NCBI GenBank assembly: GCA_034440575.1
Contig: JAOTOL010001646.1
Location: forward strand, 928,501 to 992,500
Length of the DNA: 64,000 nucleotides
Direction: 5' to 3'
Source: Imbricaverruca yamaguchii
Lineage: Eukaryota > Arthropoda > Thecostraca > Neoverrucidae
Part shown: in pieces, positions 24,445 to 37,125 of the stretch
Numbering within the stretch: the stretch's first letter is position 1
How the letters are laid out: every line of letters begins with the position of its first letter
Translations under genes and position numbers: made by a program
Notes under the pieces: model-generated
What the model was told of the DNA's origin: nothing
The model's input: the letters and a program-made list of their open reading frames with translations, nothing else
The model's database searches: none

Positions 24445-24595
24445 CAGTAAGTGGTTTGGCGACGCGCCAATTGACTTAGAAAACGTCGCTCTCAATACCA
24501 CGCCGACCAGCTGCCGAGGAGGAGCAGCGACAGGTGGCACTCGAACCCACAGCCTTCGGCTGGGAGTCGAGCGTCCTGCCCCAGACTGCTCACCG
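24445..24595 (-). mobile_element. tRNA-derived SINE, diverged relative of family A
   Basis: On the minus strand the head reads GGCGGTGAGCAGTCTGGGGC, an anticodon-like hairpin CTCCCAGCCGAAGGCTG, then GGGTTCGAGTGCCACCTGTC (B-box). The downstream body shares GTCGCT and CGCC..GCGTGG words with family A at 12125 and 46676. The poorly defined ends and lack of clear duplications suggest an old copy. Confidence 0.65.
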
Positions 24596-24599
24596 CCTG

Positions 24600-25303
24600 C
24601 TTCAGGTTTGCGTGGTCTCAGGATTTTGGTAGCTTATTACCGTGTAGCAGGTAATAGATGTCAAGCGAGGTTAGTTATCTGTTTTGGTAACAGACCATTG
24701 TTTTTATGTCATATTTAATGCCTTCAGGAAAGCTTTTCCTCATTTGAAATGATGGTGTGCCGGAAATATCAACTAAGCACTGAAGTGAAGAACCGCACGA
24801 TTTTCCAAATAGTTCCCACTTGGCCCTTAAGAGAAGAACCGTGTGCTTTTATATAAATATGTGTGGTATATATTTCCCCCTAATAAGCCATTCTCGCAAA
24901 AAGTATCCAAGCCCCCTTAGTGACTCGTGAAAAACTTTAGCATCTTCCTTAACACAATCCCTTTAATATTGTTCCTGTCCACTGTTTTTTTTTGCATGAG
25001 TGCTGCCATTAGAAGGGTAGTGTGGATACAAGTGCACCAAGGTTTTGCTTAATTTATTACTTATATGACGTAATTTTCTCCATAACAAAAGAGGCTACTT
25101 GAAAAGTAGTTATCAAGCGGAGTCCAACATGGAGGCCCTGGCTTCCAACGTAATTATCCCTGGCATTTCACATTGCGAAAAGTATTGGAGTATTTGTATT
25201 CAGAAATGGTATAGATGCGTGAGTATTTTCCAGAAATACTTTCGTGGTTACAAGTGATGATTATCACTCCCACTTTCCGTGCTTGGAATCAGTCAGCACA
25301 GTC

Positions 25304-25334
<31 letters not shown>

Positions 25335-26405
25335 CGGATATTTCGCCGACTATGGCTGCGAGTTCAGCGTTAGTGACCTTCCCGCTTGTCGATTCAATTG
25401 ATCGCATGATTTTCCTTCTTTTTTCGTTGTGCTTATGTAGTATATCACTATAGTCCTTGATGGTCGGGATTACAATTAACACATAGGTCATCTGTATATT
25501 TTGTCGACGTCTCGCCTCAGCCTAAGACATTTCCAAGGCAGCAAGGTGGGGATAGTAACTTTTAAGAAATATGCGAATTTGACTTCATATTTTTGGAAAC
25601 AAGTTGCGTATGTTGTGCGAGTGGGCGCTTAAATTACTGGACATTTACAGTTACGGTATCAGATACGGTCACTGGGAGGGGGAGCAGTCCCTCGTAGAGG
25701 TTGAGTGTTCCACGCGCGTTGATTTGCTTGTTGATAGCTGCATCGATGTGTTTGGTGCATATTGCCTCTAAGGCAATAAGGCATCGTTTGTTGTGGTTGG
25801 TTGCGAGTATTTTAATGTTCTCGACTAGTAATTTCCCTGTCAGCGCTGTGTTGTGGTGTTGTGTGTAAGAGAGAGGGACCCGCCGTTTTGAAGATGCATT
25901 GTTGGTCTTCGACTGAGCGTAGTAGTTGTTTTATCGATTCACTGTGTGGTAAGAGTTCACATTCTCCTAAGGTGCAATTGCAGTGGTACATCAGACTTGT
26001 TCCTTTGGCCCATGTGCGGTATTATTTTTCATTAGTAGTGATGATGTAGTTGGTCGTTATTGTATGTGCTCAGTTTAACTTTCCTGCCGGTTTCGAGGTT
26101 TTGCATTTCTCCGATTAATGTTTTGAGTTCCGTTTCATCATGTTTGTATGTTTAAAATCGACACATATATGCAACACCAATGCACTGAGCTATCAGATAG
26201 GTTCTAGAAGAATCGTCGTCGTCGATGGAAGTGATAGTGGGAAAGTTGAATATTTCGTGAACTTACGGATTTTAAGGCGGGTGAGCGAGTAAACAACTTC
26301 GATATTTTGAACAATGACATTTTATAATTCATTACGAAAGCACACGTTAATGATGCCCGGAACTCGAAGATGTAAAGCAAATTGCAACACGTGATCACCT
26401 TAATA
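24600..26405. other. Unassigned AT-rich sequence
   Basis: Contains a (TA)n microsatellite at about 25306-25334. No gene found. Confidence 0.4.
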
Positions 26406-26409
26406 TGTA

Positions 26410-26612
<203 letters not shown>

Positions 26613-26649
26613 GGTTGTAAATTCGCCGAGTTTTTTCAGCATCAATAAC

Positions 26650-28114
26650 AATCTATGGCAGTCAGTTCGCGTGCCTCTATTCGTAGTAATTCGCACAGTT
26701 CGCCAACACCAATAGGGATCCATTGAAGGCTGCCATCAGTCACTTTCACCAAGTCAAATCAGATACTGGGACTCGGACCGGTCTCGATCGGGTCCGGACC
26801 AAGTGTGGACACATAGGAGGAAAACAGCGCTCCGCTGGTGATCCGGGAGCGCCACCCCCGTCCCCTGTCGTCGCCGTGTGACGTCACCAACAGGTGGCGG
26901 TGCTGGGCGCCTGGGATCGCCAGGGAGACCGGCCTGTCGCTCAGGCGGTCGTCTACCCATCTGCTGACACGTTGCTTCGTCGGGAAGATCGACCGCCGCT
27001 CAGGTGGTCGCCCGTTCACCTGCTGATGCCTTGCTCTAGCTGGGCACGCACGCTAGGATGGCTTAAAAACAGACGTTTTGCCTAGAAACGCTGAAGATTT
27101 GGACGTTTATAGTACCTTGATACATCAACAGATAGGTGCGATGGTTTTTAGTCGGATAAAAAATCACGACCTCGATTTTTTCAAATCACATTTAAAAAAC
27201 ATGATTTGGCGTTACACATGCGTGAACAGTTGAAGTACCCAGCCTTGGCTCCAGCTGGAGATTCCAAACTATGCACCATAGAGACACGAAGTAAAAGCCA
27301 GTGCATCGTTTGTCGCCAGGGCTCACGGTCGACAGAGTATGATCCAGGTACTCTGTATGCGGCCATCGGTTGACCAGCTGAGGATCAGGTCAAAGGCCAA
27401 ATTTGGACATACAATGTGACGTTTCAGTCAAAGTAAGATTTCAAACACATATATGTGGCATGTCAGGACAAAAGGATTCATAGGTGTTGTGTCTCGAGAG
27501 CAGCAACAGGTGCTAGCGCAAGGTGTCATTCTTAGGTCCACACAGAAGGTGGTAGGTTAGCTCAAATAGGCTACCTCAATTTTATATATTTTCAAAATGG
27601 CAAAAGTTTGGTTGTATTCACTTTTATAATTTCAAATAGAGCTCAAAATTGTATTCAGTATCAAAAATTACCCGAAATACTTTACGTTTCAATGCCAACA
27701 GAGGCCATGGTAGGTCATCCAAACCTTGATCATATCACTGACCTACATGAACCTATTTACATAATTGTCCGTCTAACATGCCGCGCCTAATCGATCATCG
27801 ACGAGTGAGCGCACATCACTTATCAGAGACAATGTCGTATTTTTATGCGATCGACGGAACACCTGCTGCCAACAAAGTAATATACATGTCATACAACTGG
27901 CAGCCCTGATCGATGTGCTTTGATATTTGCGCTACACCATTTCTTATACCCATTGTTTGATGTTAGAAACACTGCGTCATGTTTAATGACGGTTACCAAT
28001 CCCATTACAAACCGGCAGTGCATGTCAGAGATCACAACAGATACAGATAATTATGAAATACAATGACTGAATGATCAAATGTAGTTTTCATACCTCTCTT
28101 GGGCGAGCTTCATA
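26650..28114. other. Unassigned sequence
   Basis: GC-rich part 26760-27050 with a duplicated word (CTCAGGCGGTCGTCTACCCA / CTCAGGTGGTCGCCCGTTCA, about 60 bp apart). No gene recognised. Confidence 0.4.
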
Positions 28115-28962
28115 TTAACCCGTCCCGTCTCGGGGGGAGGTCTTCAACCGCCCCCCCCATCATGTTTTTCGCGGATAGCGGACGAACGGCGCGCGGTAGC
28201 GCGCCCAAATTTAGCATACCTTTCCCACATTAAATTGACATGCTGATTCAAATTATTTAGGTCAGGTCATCTAGGGTCAACGAACTAGTGAAGGTCAGGT
28301 GAGGTCACCTCCAAAAAAGTTCAACCAGTTGTCACGCTTTAACGGATACAGATATTTTAATAAAACTTTCAGCGTTCACTTATCTTTACGGATGCAACAA
28401 AGCGTACGAGTATAATTTTTTTCATTTTTTTTTCGTTTTCGACTACATATAAATTTTGCGTATTTGCCAAATTGCAGTTCAAATTGCAGTTCTGGCTTAA
28501 AGTAAGCATTTTTTTATTAGGGTAAGTTGACTTCCAGCAACGTTTCTCGGTCTGCTCTTCCCATTGGAAAAGGAAAATTAAAGAAAACTTGAAAACTCAA
28601 AATTTGAAATGTGTAAAAAATTATTTTGTGGGGCCAAAAACGATTATAGCACTTGTCGATATCGCTGTCCTTTTCTCATTCCAAATCAATTTTGTTATTT
28701 CATATATCCCAAAAATGAACTCCCAGAGTCAAAAACATAATGCAAGTCGTGAAAAGTCGTGAAAATCTAGCCCCCCCCCTGGTGACATCGCTTTTGTGGG
28801 GGGAATTGTTTTGAAGGGTGGACCCGGACCCCACTCGTCGAGCGCTTTCCGATGATACCTCCTTCGTTTTCGTGCGATGCTTAGTTTGGATTTTAGAGGG
28901 GTTCTTCAACCCCCCCCAAAGACGGGGTGTGAGGATTTGACCGGAAAGACGGCGCGGGTTAA
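28115..28962 (+). mobile_element. MITE-1 copy C
   Basis: Bounded by TTAA at 28115-28118 and 28959-28962, with ends TTAACCCGTCCCGTCTCGGG and GGAAAGACGGCGCGGGTTAA. Internal sequence follows copies A and B, including both DR4-type half-site pairs near 28262-28306. No coding capacity. Confidence 0.9.
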
Positions 28963-29875
28963 AACTGCATCAAATCTTATTGCTAGCGTACAGGCCATGT
29001 GAAGCTATAATGCTTAGAACCGTCGCTAAAAGGTACGAAGAATACCTACCAGTACGCGTGCACGTGAATACGGCCAGGATACACCGAAATTGAAGCTTAG
29101 AAGCGTTTCCGCGCCTGGCTTTGCCTTTTTCCATCCACCAAATATTCGTTGAACCATCCGGTCCGACGTTCGTAATTACCTCCCGATTGGACAGTATTGG
29201 TAGGCTGTCATCAACAAGGAAGGTGCCGAGAATTCGCAAAAGAAACAAACTACCTTCACAAGAACCTCAACTCTAAATCCGAAATGAAAACCATTTCTAA
29301 ATATATTCCAATCATACAATGACCTTGGAAAAATAGTTTTAATCCACGATTTCAAATCCTCACCTTCCAATTCTGGTGATGTCCGAGTAAAGCCCAGCAT
29401 AAGCAGGCTAATCAGAGAAAGAACACATGTTCAGCATCATGCACGACATGCACGCTCGAAACCACTCACAACGGGATGAGAGGTGCGATGGAGTACACAC
29501 TCAAACCGAGTAACCTAGTAACCGAGTTCCAAGGCAACATTTTGCACGTGGCTGCGATTCTCAAGCAGAGGGGACCCCGTCGCAGATGAGTCCTATAGGC
29601 TATATCTCACCATGCATCAACTGTCTTCTTCTTCACAAGCTCTCACAAATCTCACCAAAGTACCCGCTGGAAAGTATTTCCGGTTCCAGAGCATTGCACG
29701 TCAGCGTCAGTGTATCGAAAATAAGAGCATAACGCCAATGCGCTCATACTTCTCGCAGATTTCGTACGTGATCAATTTCAATCGGGGGCAGTCCGCCGAT
29801 TTAGTCACCTTAAGCAGTGCCTCGTCCATGGTTGGGGATCCGGCCCGGTCGGGGGAGGGGGTACCCTGCTAGTGT
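28963..29875. other. Unassigned sequence
   Basis: Minus-strand frames of 92 and 74 aa overlap here. A 44-nt stretch at 29364-29407 (minus) sits between a pyrimidine-rich acceptor TTCTTTCTCTGATTAG and a donor GTGAGG, so it could be a small exon, but no family supports it. Confidence 0.3.
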
Positions 29876-30241
29876 TTCCACTTTTTCAATTGTGTTATTT
29901 TCCAGCGGACTAATGCATCGTTTTGTACTAAAATACTAACTCAGAATACTCCCAAGCTCTATTCGGCTGAGGAAATGGCTGAAGATATCCTACGAAGCCA
30001 GGGGTGGATCAAACAGGGTAACAAACCCCTTGGTTTGGTACCCTGCTAGTGTTCATTGGTAATTTTCCGAATGCAATCTGAAAACGTGTCTTGAAAGTAA
30101 GAACTTGATCCACTCCTGGCTTCGTAAGACATCTTCAGCCATTTCGTCAGCTGAGTAGAGCTTTAAATTATTCTGAGGTATTGTTTTCGTACAAAACGAT
30201 GCATTAGTCCACTGGAAAATAACGCAATTTAAAAAGTGGAA
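29876..30241. mobile_element. Foldback (long inverted repeat) element, about 365 bp
   Basis: The left arm 29876-30012 and right arm 30106-30241 are reverse complements with scattered mismatches. For example, ATTTTCCAGCGGACTAATGC on the left pairs with GCATTAGTCCACTGGAAAAT on the right. A loop of about 94 bp separates them. GGTACCCTGCTAGTGTT occurs both just outside the left arm and inside the loop. No coding capacity. Probably a MITE or foldback transposon whose outer ends I cannot fix. Confidence 0.85.
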
Positions 30242-32220
30242 AGGGGCGAATATGCATGTTCAAATTTACATATTAAATTTATAACCGCGCTACCGCTGGT
30301 CCGAAACACTGAGGAATAAGGCAAGCCTTTGGCAGACATCGACATATATTGCGAGGCCCTCGCAGATGAACGAAAAGGTTTATTTGGGATGCATTGCACT
30401 CAGGATGGAAATCGCTGTGCAGATTACTTTCGAGCTACATCTGAGCACGTTTCACACTGAAAGATTGATTCGTGAAATTAAGAGTGTGTGACATTGTAGG
30501 GTAAGAGCAAGTTACTTGCCTAGTAGGTAGTATGTAGGTACGAGATGTGGCAAATGCTATAACCGAAAGCCCATCTAAGACATCTGTTCAGGACCAGTGG
30601 GCTCTTATGACTTGGCTTTGATGGGATGCGTAGTCAGTCCCGTAATTTCCATACTAGGGCATCCGGGGGATGTCTTAGCTGTTTCCACCTATGCGCGGTA
30701 GTTTCCATTTCCCAGCTTTGACTTGCCAAGCCCACTTCAGTTGATGCCTCTCACCGAGCGGTGCCACTTGGAGAGTCGATGACAGCGCCACCTGGCGCGT
30801 CGATGACAGTGCCATCTATACGACGTATTTGAAGGAAGTCTGTGCTATGTTGCTGATTCCCGCAAAACATCTCCGGACCAGACTTGTGCTCGACTCAAGT
30901 TGAATCAAGAATCGACTCATGAATCAATCATTTTTAGACGAATCATGTGTTGAATCAATTCTTTTCCACAAAACATATCTTGAGTCGCGAGTTGAATCAC
31001 ATCTCTCCTTTTCACTGAGTATGCCATGACACAAAGTATGGAGTAAAAACACAATATAATTATCAATGCCTAGTATTACAATTGTCAATTTATCAGCTGC
31101 CAGTGACTAAAGAATGAGGGGTAGATAGGTACTTAAGTTATTTACGAAAAACAGATAACGATAACTACAAATACGTATCAATGTTAAGCTTGATATTCAC
31201 TATCAGTATCATGCATAAGTCAATCCTAGTGCCAGGAACACAACACAGAAATGGGACGTGATTGTGAAAAAGAATATGGAACCGAAACGGCCCTGCACTG
31301 CAACAGGCATATGCACTGAATCAAATTCCGTTCGTTTGTATGACAAATAACAAACCAAAGGTATCTTTACTAGAAGGTAGATCTAGATTACGTTTTCCTT
31401 CAAGCCGCATGACGTCATTTGAAGTTTTCTTGAACTATGATATCAATTTAGTTGCAGAAGGCTTTTCTCAAATCGTATGCAGTGGTCACTTTAATTGGTC
31501 TCTTAGCAAATATATCTGTCTTCCGCTCGCCAGGTGAGTTATAATATTGTCCCACTCTTTTCAGTGAGCATTTGTTCTGACACATTAGACGAGGTTTGAT
31601 TTGTGCATTATAATCCGGCATGCTGAGAGGAATATTTCGTCCAGTATGGGGGATGCTTTTCTTCAAACCTTATCCATCCTATTTCAATTTGAACCCATTT
31701 CAGTGCGTTTTTAGCACTTTTACTTCGTTACAGCAGTTCGTTGTCAAAAGTTAATAACTTATGAAATACAACCTCCAGATGAGAAAACATTAAATAATTT
31801 TTTCCGGAGAGGATAATGTTCGTAATCCCCAAAAACTAGGATCAGCCTACTTTTTTAAAGATGTACCTAGTGTTTGAAAAACTGGCGTTTGTTGGTGTCA
31901 TGCATACGAATACATTTTGCACTCCAAGATTGTGACTAGACTAAATTAAATATTTTGTACTCCAGAAGAGAGAAGGAAGAACAACATTGTTTGGTCGAGT
32001 GCTACCACTCAAAGTCCAAACCTGAAAACAACTAGCAGTTTCAGCAGTCCCAAACCGCCGACCCATCGACAACTATGCAACTAGACTACATTCGGATATG
32101 TTGGTGTCGGTGTTATTTGTCGGTTTTTAGCGCCATTTATGCGCTAAAAACGTCCCCACACACCGCAAAAATGGCGGCGCGTGACGTCATCTTGGAGCGC
32201 GCTAAATTTGTGTCAATATA
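30242..32220. other. Unassigned sequence
   Basis: No gene. At 30890-31010 the words GAATCA and GACTCA recur in both orientations, a loose repeat. Confidence 0.4.
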
Positions 32221-32221
32221 A

Positions 32222-32330
32222 TCAATAATTAATTCAATATTTGTTCGATATGTATTCAATATTGATTCAATATTTAGCAGTATTTATTCAGATATATTAC
32301 TCAATATTTATTCAATATTTATAATTACAT
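32222..32330. repeat. AT-rich degenerate tandem repeat (TTCAATATT)
   Basis: TTCAATATT-like words recur at intervals of about 10-20 bp over 100 bp. Confidence 0.7.
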
Positions 32331-32426
32331 ATTTGTGCTGGAATGATCACTAAGAAGTACCAGAAATTCCTAGTTGGCAAATCTGGGAGTAATTGATATA
32401 GCCGGGGTAAATACTTCAAGCTTCGT

Positions 32427-33954
32427 GTACATTATTATGCTATATTGTTTCAAAGTCATGTCAGGTCACCGAGATCAAGTCAGGTGAAGTTTATGACAGG
32501 TTAACACACGCCCTGGAGGGGGATGGCGAGCTCCGCCCACCCCTCCGATTTTTTCGTGCATAACTCCATATTGTACCGGCCGATATACGCCATGTTTTGC
32601 GTACCTACTTGGAAGTGACCGGCGCATTGTTTAAAGTAAAACAAATAAAAATCGGCCGAAAATTGTTCAAGTTAGGGGCCGTTAAAGTAAAAAATATTCC
32701 CAGCGCCGGACCACAAAAATCAGCGCTGATGCGCTTCCCGTATATTGGCAAAAGGGAAGTGTTCTTGACAACACTAGCGACTTGTTTGATGCATATTGTT
32801 ATGCTATGTAATTTAAAAGTCATGTTAGGTCGCCGAGGTCAATCACAATTTAAATGCTCGCTGTGATTGTGTTTAAATGCTCCAAAATTGGCATTAAGGA
32901 TATTTTGGACATTACCAATTATGCAATACAGATGCCAGATCTGCCATTTGACCTCAGGTCACCTATATAGGAGCACTTTAGCAGGTCATTGCCTGCTCCA
33001 GTTACCGGAACCGGGTTGCCCACCCGACTTCCTTTGGGCAAGTCGGCACAATCGGCTTCGCAAAGAAAGGAGTGAAATACATGAATAAAGTATGGAAACG
33101 CTTAGGCACACCATGACAAACAATAGATTTTGGGATGTGTAGGGAGTAACATGTAAAGTGACATCAGTCACACGACAGCCATTTGCATTTATGACAACAT
33201 TCCAGTTGACAAAGTTTGGTTCCATTAGCCTGTCATGAACTTAACCTGACTTGACCTCGGCGACCTAGCATGACTTTAAATTATATAGCATAACAAAACG
33301 CATCAATTAAGTCGCTAGTGTTGTCAAGAACACTTCCCTTTTGCCAATATACAGGAAACGCATCAACGCCGATTTTTATGGTCTGGCGCTGCGAATTGTT
33401 TTTACTTTAACGGCCCCTAACTTGACAAGTTTTCGTCCGATTTTCATTTTTCTTACTTTAAGCAATGCGCCGGTCATTTCCAAGTAGGTACGCACAAAAT
33501 GGCGCATATCGGCTGGGGCAAGATAGAGTTATGTACGAAAAATCGGAGGGGTTGGAGGATTTCGCCATTCTCCAGGGCGTGCGCTAGCCTGTCATGAACT
33601 TGACCTGACTTGACTTCGGTGACTTGACATGACTTTGAAACAATATAGCATGACAATGTACATCAAACAAGTCACTAGTTTTTCCAAGAACACTTCCTCT
33701 TTGCCAATATACGGGAAGCGCATCAGCGCCGATATTTGTGATCTGGCACTGGGAAAATTTGTTGACTTTAGCGACCCCCAACTCAAAACATTTTCGGCCG
33801 AATTTCATTTTTTTCTTGCTTTAAGCAACGCGCCGATCATTTATCAGCAGGTACACAAGCAATGGCGTATATCGGCCGGTAACATCTGGAGTTATCTACG
33901 AAAAATCGGAGGGGTGGGCGGATTTCGCCCCCCCCCCTCCAGGGCGCGTGTTAA
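32427..33954. mobile_element. MITE-2 cluster: long-inverted-repeat copy plus arm duplications
   Basis: The main copy runs from TTAACACACGCCCTGG at 32501 to CTCCAGGGCGTGCGC near 33587. Its first 350 bp (32501-32855) is the reverse complement of its last 350 bp (33231-33587), a foldback structure. A second right arm, 33588-33954, follows directly in tandem and ends CTCCAGGGCGCGTGTTAA. A short arm-end fragment (32427-32500) lies before the left end in opposite orientation. AGGTCA/TGACCT half-sites recur in every arm. No transposase. Copies A and B lack this symmetry. Confidence 0.85.
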
Positions 33955-34194
33955 GCTGAAGCCCAAAATACCAACTAAAAGCCCTTTAGCTGGTATTTTG
34001 CCGGCGAATGACCAAGCCCAAGTTCACTCAAGATCGGCGACTCGTGACTCACACATCCAGCCAAGCCTGTGGTAAACACTCCCCAGAAGAGGGGGATCTT
34101 CGATGCACGATTCCCCATGGCCCGCACCCATTCCCAGGGGTGTCGCAGCTCCGCTGCAGATTCTGCTCGTGCATGCGAATCGCGAGCGTCGCGG

Positions 34195-35145
34195 CACCTG
34201 CTCTGACAGGGGACCACGGATACCCCCACCGGCTCTGACAGGGGACCACGGATACCCCCACCGGCTCTGACAGGGGACCACGGAAACGCCCACCGGCTCT
34301 GAGGAAGGCCCACCGGCTCGACAGGGGACCACGGATACCCCCACCGGCTCTGACAGGGGACCACGGATACCCCCACCGGCTCTGACAGGGGACCACGGAA
34401 ACGCCCACCGGCTCTGACAGGGGACCACGGATACCCCCACCGGCTCTGACAGGGGACCACGGAAACGCCCACCGGCTCTGACAGGGGACCACGGATACCC
34501 CCACCGGCTCTGACAGGGGACCACGGAAACGCCCACCGGCTCTGACAGGGGACCACGGAAACGCCCACCGGCTCTGACAGGGGACCACGGAAACGCCCAC
34601 CGGCTCTGACAGGGGACCACGGAAACCCCCACCTTGCGGGGACCCCCCACCGGCTCTGACAGGACAGGGGACCACGGAAACCCCCACCGGCTCTGACAGG
34701 GGACCACGGAAACACCCACCGGCTCTGACAGGGGACCACGGAAACCCCCACCGGCTCTGACAGGGGACCACGGAAACGCCCACCGGCTCTGACAGGGGAC
34801 CACGGAAACGCCCACCGGCTCTGACAGGGGACCACGGAAACGCCCACCGGCTCTGACAGGGGACCACGGAAACGCCCACCGGCTCTGACAGGGGACCACG
34901 GATACGCCCACCGGCTCTGACAGGGGGACCACGGAAACGCCCACCGGCTCTGACAGGGGACCACGGAAACGCCCACCGGCTCTGACAGGGGACCACGGAA
35001 ACGCCCACCGGCTCTGACAGGGGACCACGGAAACGCCCACCGGCTCTGACAGGGGACCACGGAAACGCCCACCGGCTCTGACAGGGGACCACGGAAACGC
35101 CCACCGGCTCTGACAGGGGACCACGGAAACGCCCACGGGTCTGAC
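34195..35145. repeat. 32-bp minisatellite, about 30 copies
   Basis: The unit is CACCGGCTCTGACAGGGGAC then CACGGAAACGCC, with a CACGGATACCCC variant concentrated on the left side. The 365-389 aa minus-strand frames across it are artefacts. Confidence 0.97.
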
Positions 35146-35289
35146 GGAGCATTCTGATCAACGGCGCGCTGAAATCACACCTGAAAACGTGCTGCGACAC
35201 ACACACAGCACACGTCACGGTAATATGGCGACCACCTGCTGAGCTGCGGAAACCTGCACCTGCTGTTGGAGAACGGGCTCAGCCGGACT

Positions 35290-35484
35290 CTGGCGCAGAA
35301 TCGACGAGGCGAGGTTCTACAGCCAAGCGGCACAGTTTTCCTTGGAAGTAATTAGCTTTCTGCCTCAGCATTTACCCTCTGCTCCTGTGGTGCAGAATCG
35401 ACGAGGCGAGGTTCTACAGCCAAGCGGCACAGTTTTCCCTGGAAGTAATTAGCTTTCTGCCTCAGCATTTACCCTCTGCTCCTG
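35290..35484. repeat. 97-bp tandem duplication
   Basis: Two copies starting at 35291 and 35388 (TGGYGCAGAATCGACGAGGC) with only a few differences, so recent. Confidence 0.93.
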
Positions 35485-36830
35485 CCCTGAACATTTCCCA
35501 GTCACTAATTCGCTGTAAACAGGGTTTGCGTCACTTGCCCTTGAAGCCCGCTTGGCTGTTGATGGCCGGGATGCCGTACTGCGCCGCATGTCGTCTGTGT
35601 CGCGTGCACAGACCTCCGGGTAACGGCGGGATCTCCCCGTGGCCCCTCATCCCAACCCCGCCCCCTGTGGGGGGGGGGTCGTCGGGTGTGTGTGCACCAC
35701 GTCACCCGCTGACTTTGATCATCTCGACCTCATGGCAGTGGGCTCACATGGCACCTCCGACACCGCGGGCGTCTGTACAGGGTCCGCGTGCATGATAGCA
35801 GTATCAACGGCGTCGATGGCGTCGGCGTATCAGCCGCCGAGTCATCGCTCCGACGGCGGTCGGCTGCGGCCTCTCGACATTCAGTCTTGAAGTTGTCGAG
35901 TGAGAGCGAGGTTTTCACCCCTGTGACGTGAGTCCGAACATCATACCGGGGAGCGTGTGGCTCCACTTGTGTGGGGCTTCGGTTCGGCTTACAATGCCAG
36001 TGTGCTAGGAGGGTTGTAGAAGGTCGTTTGGTATAGGTATAGTAGGTATAGTACAGCAGTAAGTATGGTATATACGTTATCTGCATTTTATATTGTGCGT
36101 AGCCAAAACTATCGTGGTTGTTTTAGATGTATGTTCATTTTCAACAGATATTTACACAGGGGAAAAACAATCCAAAGTCAGGTCTGAAATAGCCTGTAGC
36201 AGATCAAAGGATCGCCTTGAATTAATGAATAGTATCAGCAAATAATGTTCGGTGTTGTCGTGGTTCTTGCTGTCACAGAAACACCCAAGGGGATGAAGGG
36301 GGGGGGGTGCCTGTGGCACCGCGTATAGTTCAAAGTTTGTTTCCGTAATTTGAAAACCTGAAAGTAGATGTTAACCCCCACCTCATCCACAATTCGCTGA
36401 ATAACTTCTTTCTAGCAACTTTTGTTTCGAGAAAAAAACGAAATTCCCACTGCATGATGGACAAGAAAAGGGAAGCCTCGTCCATACTGCCTACTCTCGG
36501 CCTTTTGTAGAAAATTATGGGTGCATGCAGTAGGTAGGTAATCACGATCTTGTTATAAAAATGACCACTATATCATTGAACATCACAAATGAAAGGGGTG
36601 TGATTTCCTGAGGAAACTTGCATTCCTTTCCAAATTCGTGGTCTATAATGAAGTGCAAGGCCTGTTCACAAACTAAATTGTATAGCTTCCAAATACATCA
36701 TTTGTTTGTTGTCAATACAACTTGTTCATGGTCAGGAGAAGGGATATTTCAGGGAAATGTTTGAATCTAACAGAAATGATGCAACAGAAACTAGAAATTA
36801 GACGTCCAACAGAAATTAGAAAAATCAATT
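35485..36830. other. Unassigned sequence
   Basis: No supported gene. On the minus strand near 35530-35600 a frame ends YGIPAINSQAGFKGK then a stop, which could be a terminal exon, but the acceptor is weak and no partner exon is seen. Confidence 0.3.
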
Positions 36831-37125
36831 CAAAATTAAAGGTAACCACAGCAGGACAAGGTTAAGACAATCTTTCTTCACCAACAGGGTAATAGAACAC
36901 TGGAATCATCTGCAAGAAACTATTGTTAGTAGCAGCACATTGAACATCTTTAAAAACAGCATAGACAATCATTATAAGAATGGAGGGCTTGCTTTTCAGC
37001 ATACCACGGAGGGCTGATCGACGGATTTGGTGGGCAACTGGTTGAGTGTCCATAGTGCAACCAACAAGGGCCCTTATAGCTCATAGTTGCACTGATCTTT
37101 TTATGTCTTTATGTCTTTACATCGA
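36826..37125 (+). pseudogene. 3' end of a non-LTR retrotransposon (reverse transcriptase C-terminus and tail)
   Basis: In one plus-strand frame (about 36832-37016) the sequence reads SFFTNRVIEHWNHL, then STLNIFKNSIDNHY, then a stop. The pattern FF-x-N-R-V-x(3)-W-N-x-L...S-x-N-x-FK-x-x-(L/I)-D is the conserved end of reverse transcriptase ORFs in CR1/L2/Jockey-type LINEs. After the stop comes about 100 bp of untranslated sequence ending in a short TTTATGTC repeat (near 37095-37115), a typical LINE tail. Upstream of about 36830 the frame is broken, so the copy is 5'-truncated and dead. Confidence 0.75.

Noticed and set aside
29358..29407. 44-nt micro-exon on the minus strand with good acceptor and donor
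   Set aside because: No coding partner or family; short GT-AG pairs of this quality arise by chance.
34024..35218. Minus-strand open frames of 365-389 codons (Arg-Phe-Arg-Gly-Pro-Leu repeats)
   Set aside because: All three minus frames are open because the 32-bp unit has no stop codons in any of them. Identical peptides appear in every frame, so there is no sign of coding.
35526..35600. Possible terminal exon on the minus strand ending YGIPAINSQAGFKGK
   Set aside because: The peptide looks protein-like, but the acceptor (GCGACACAG) lacks a pyrimidine tract, there is no upstream partner exon, and I cannot name the family.
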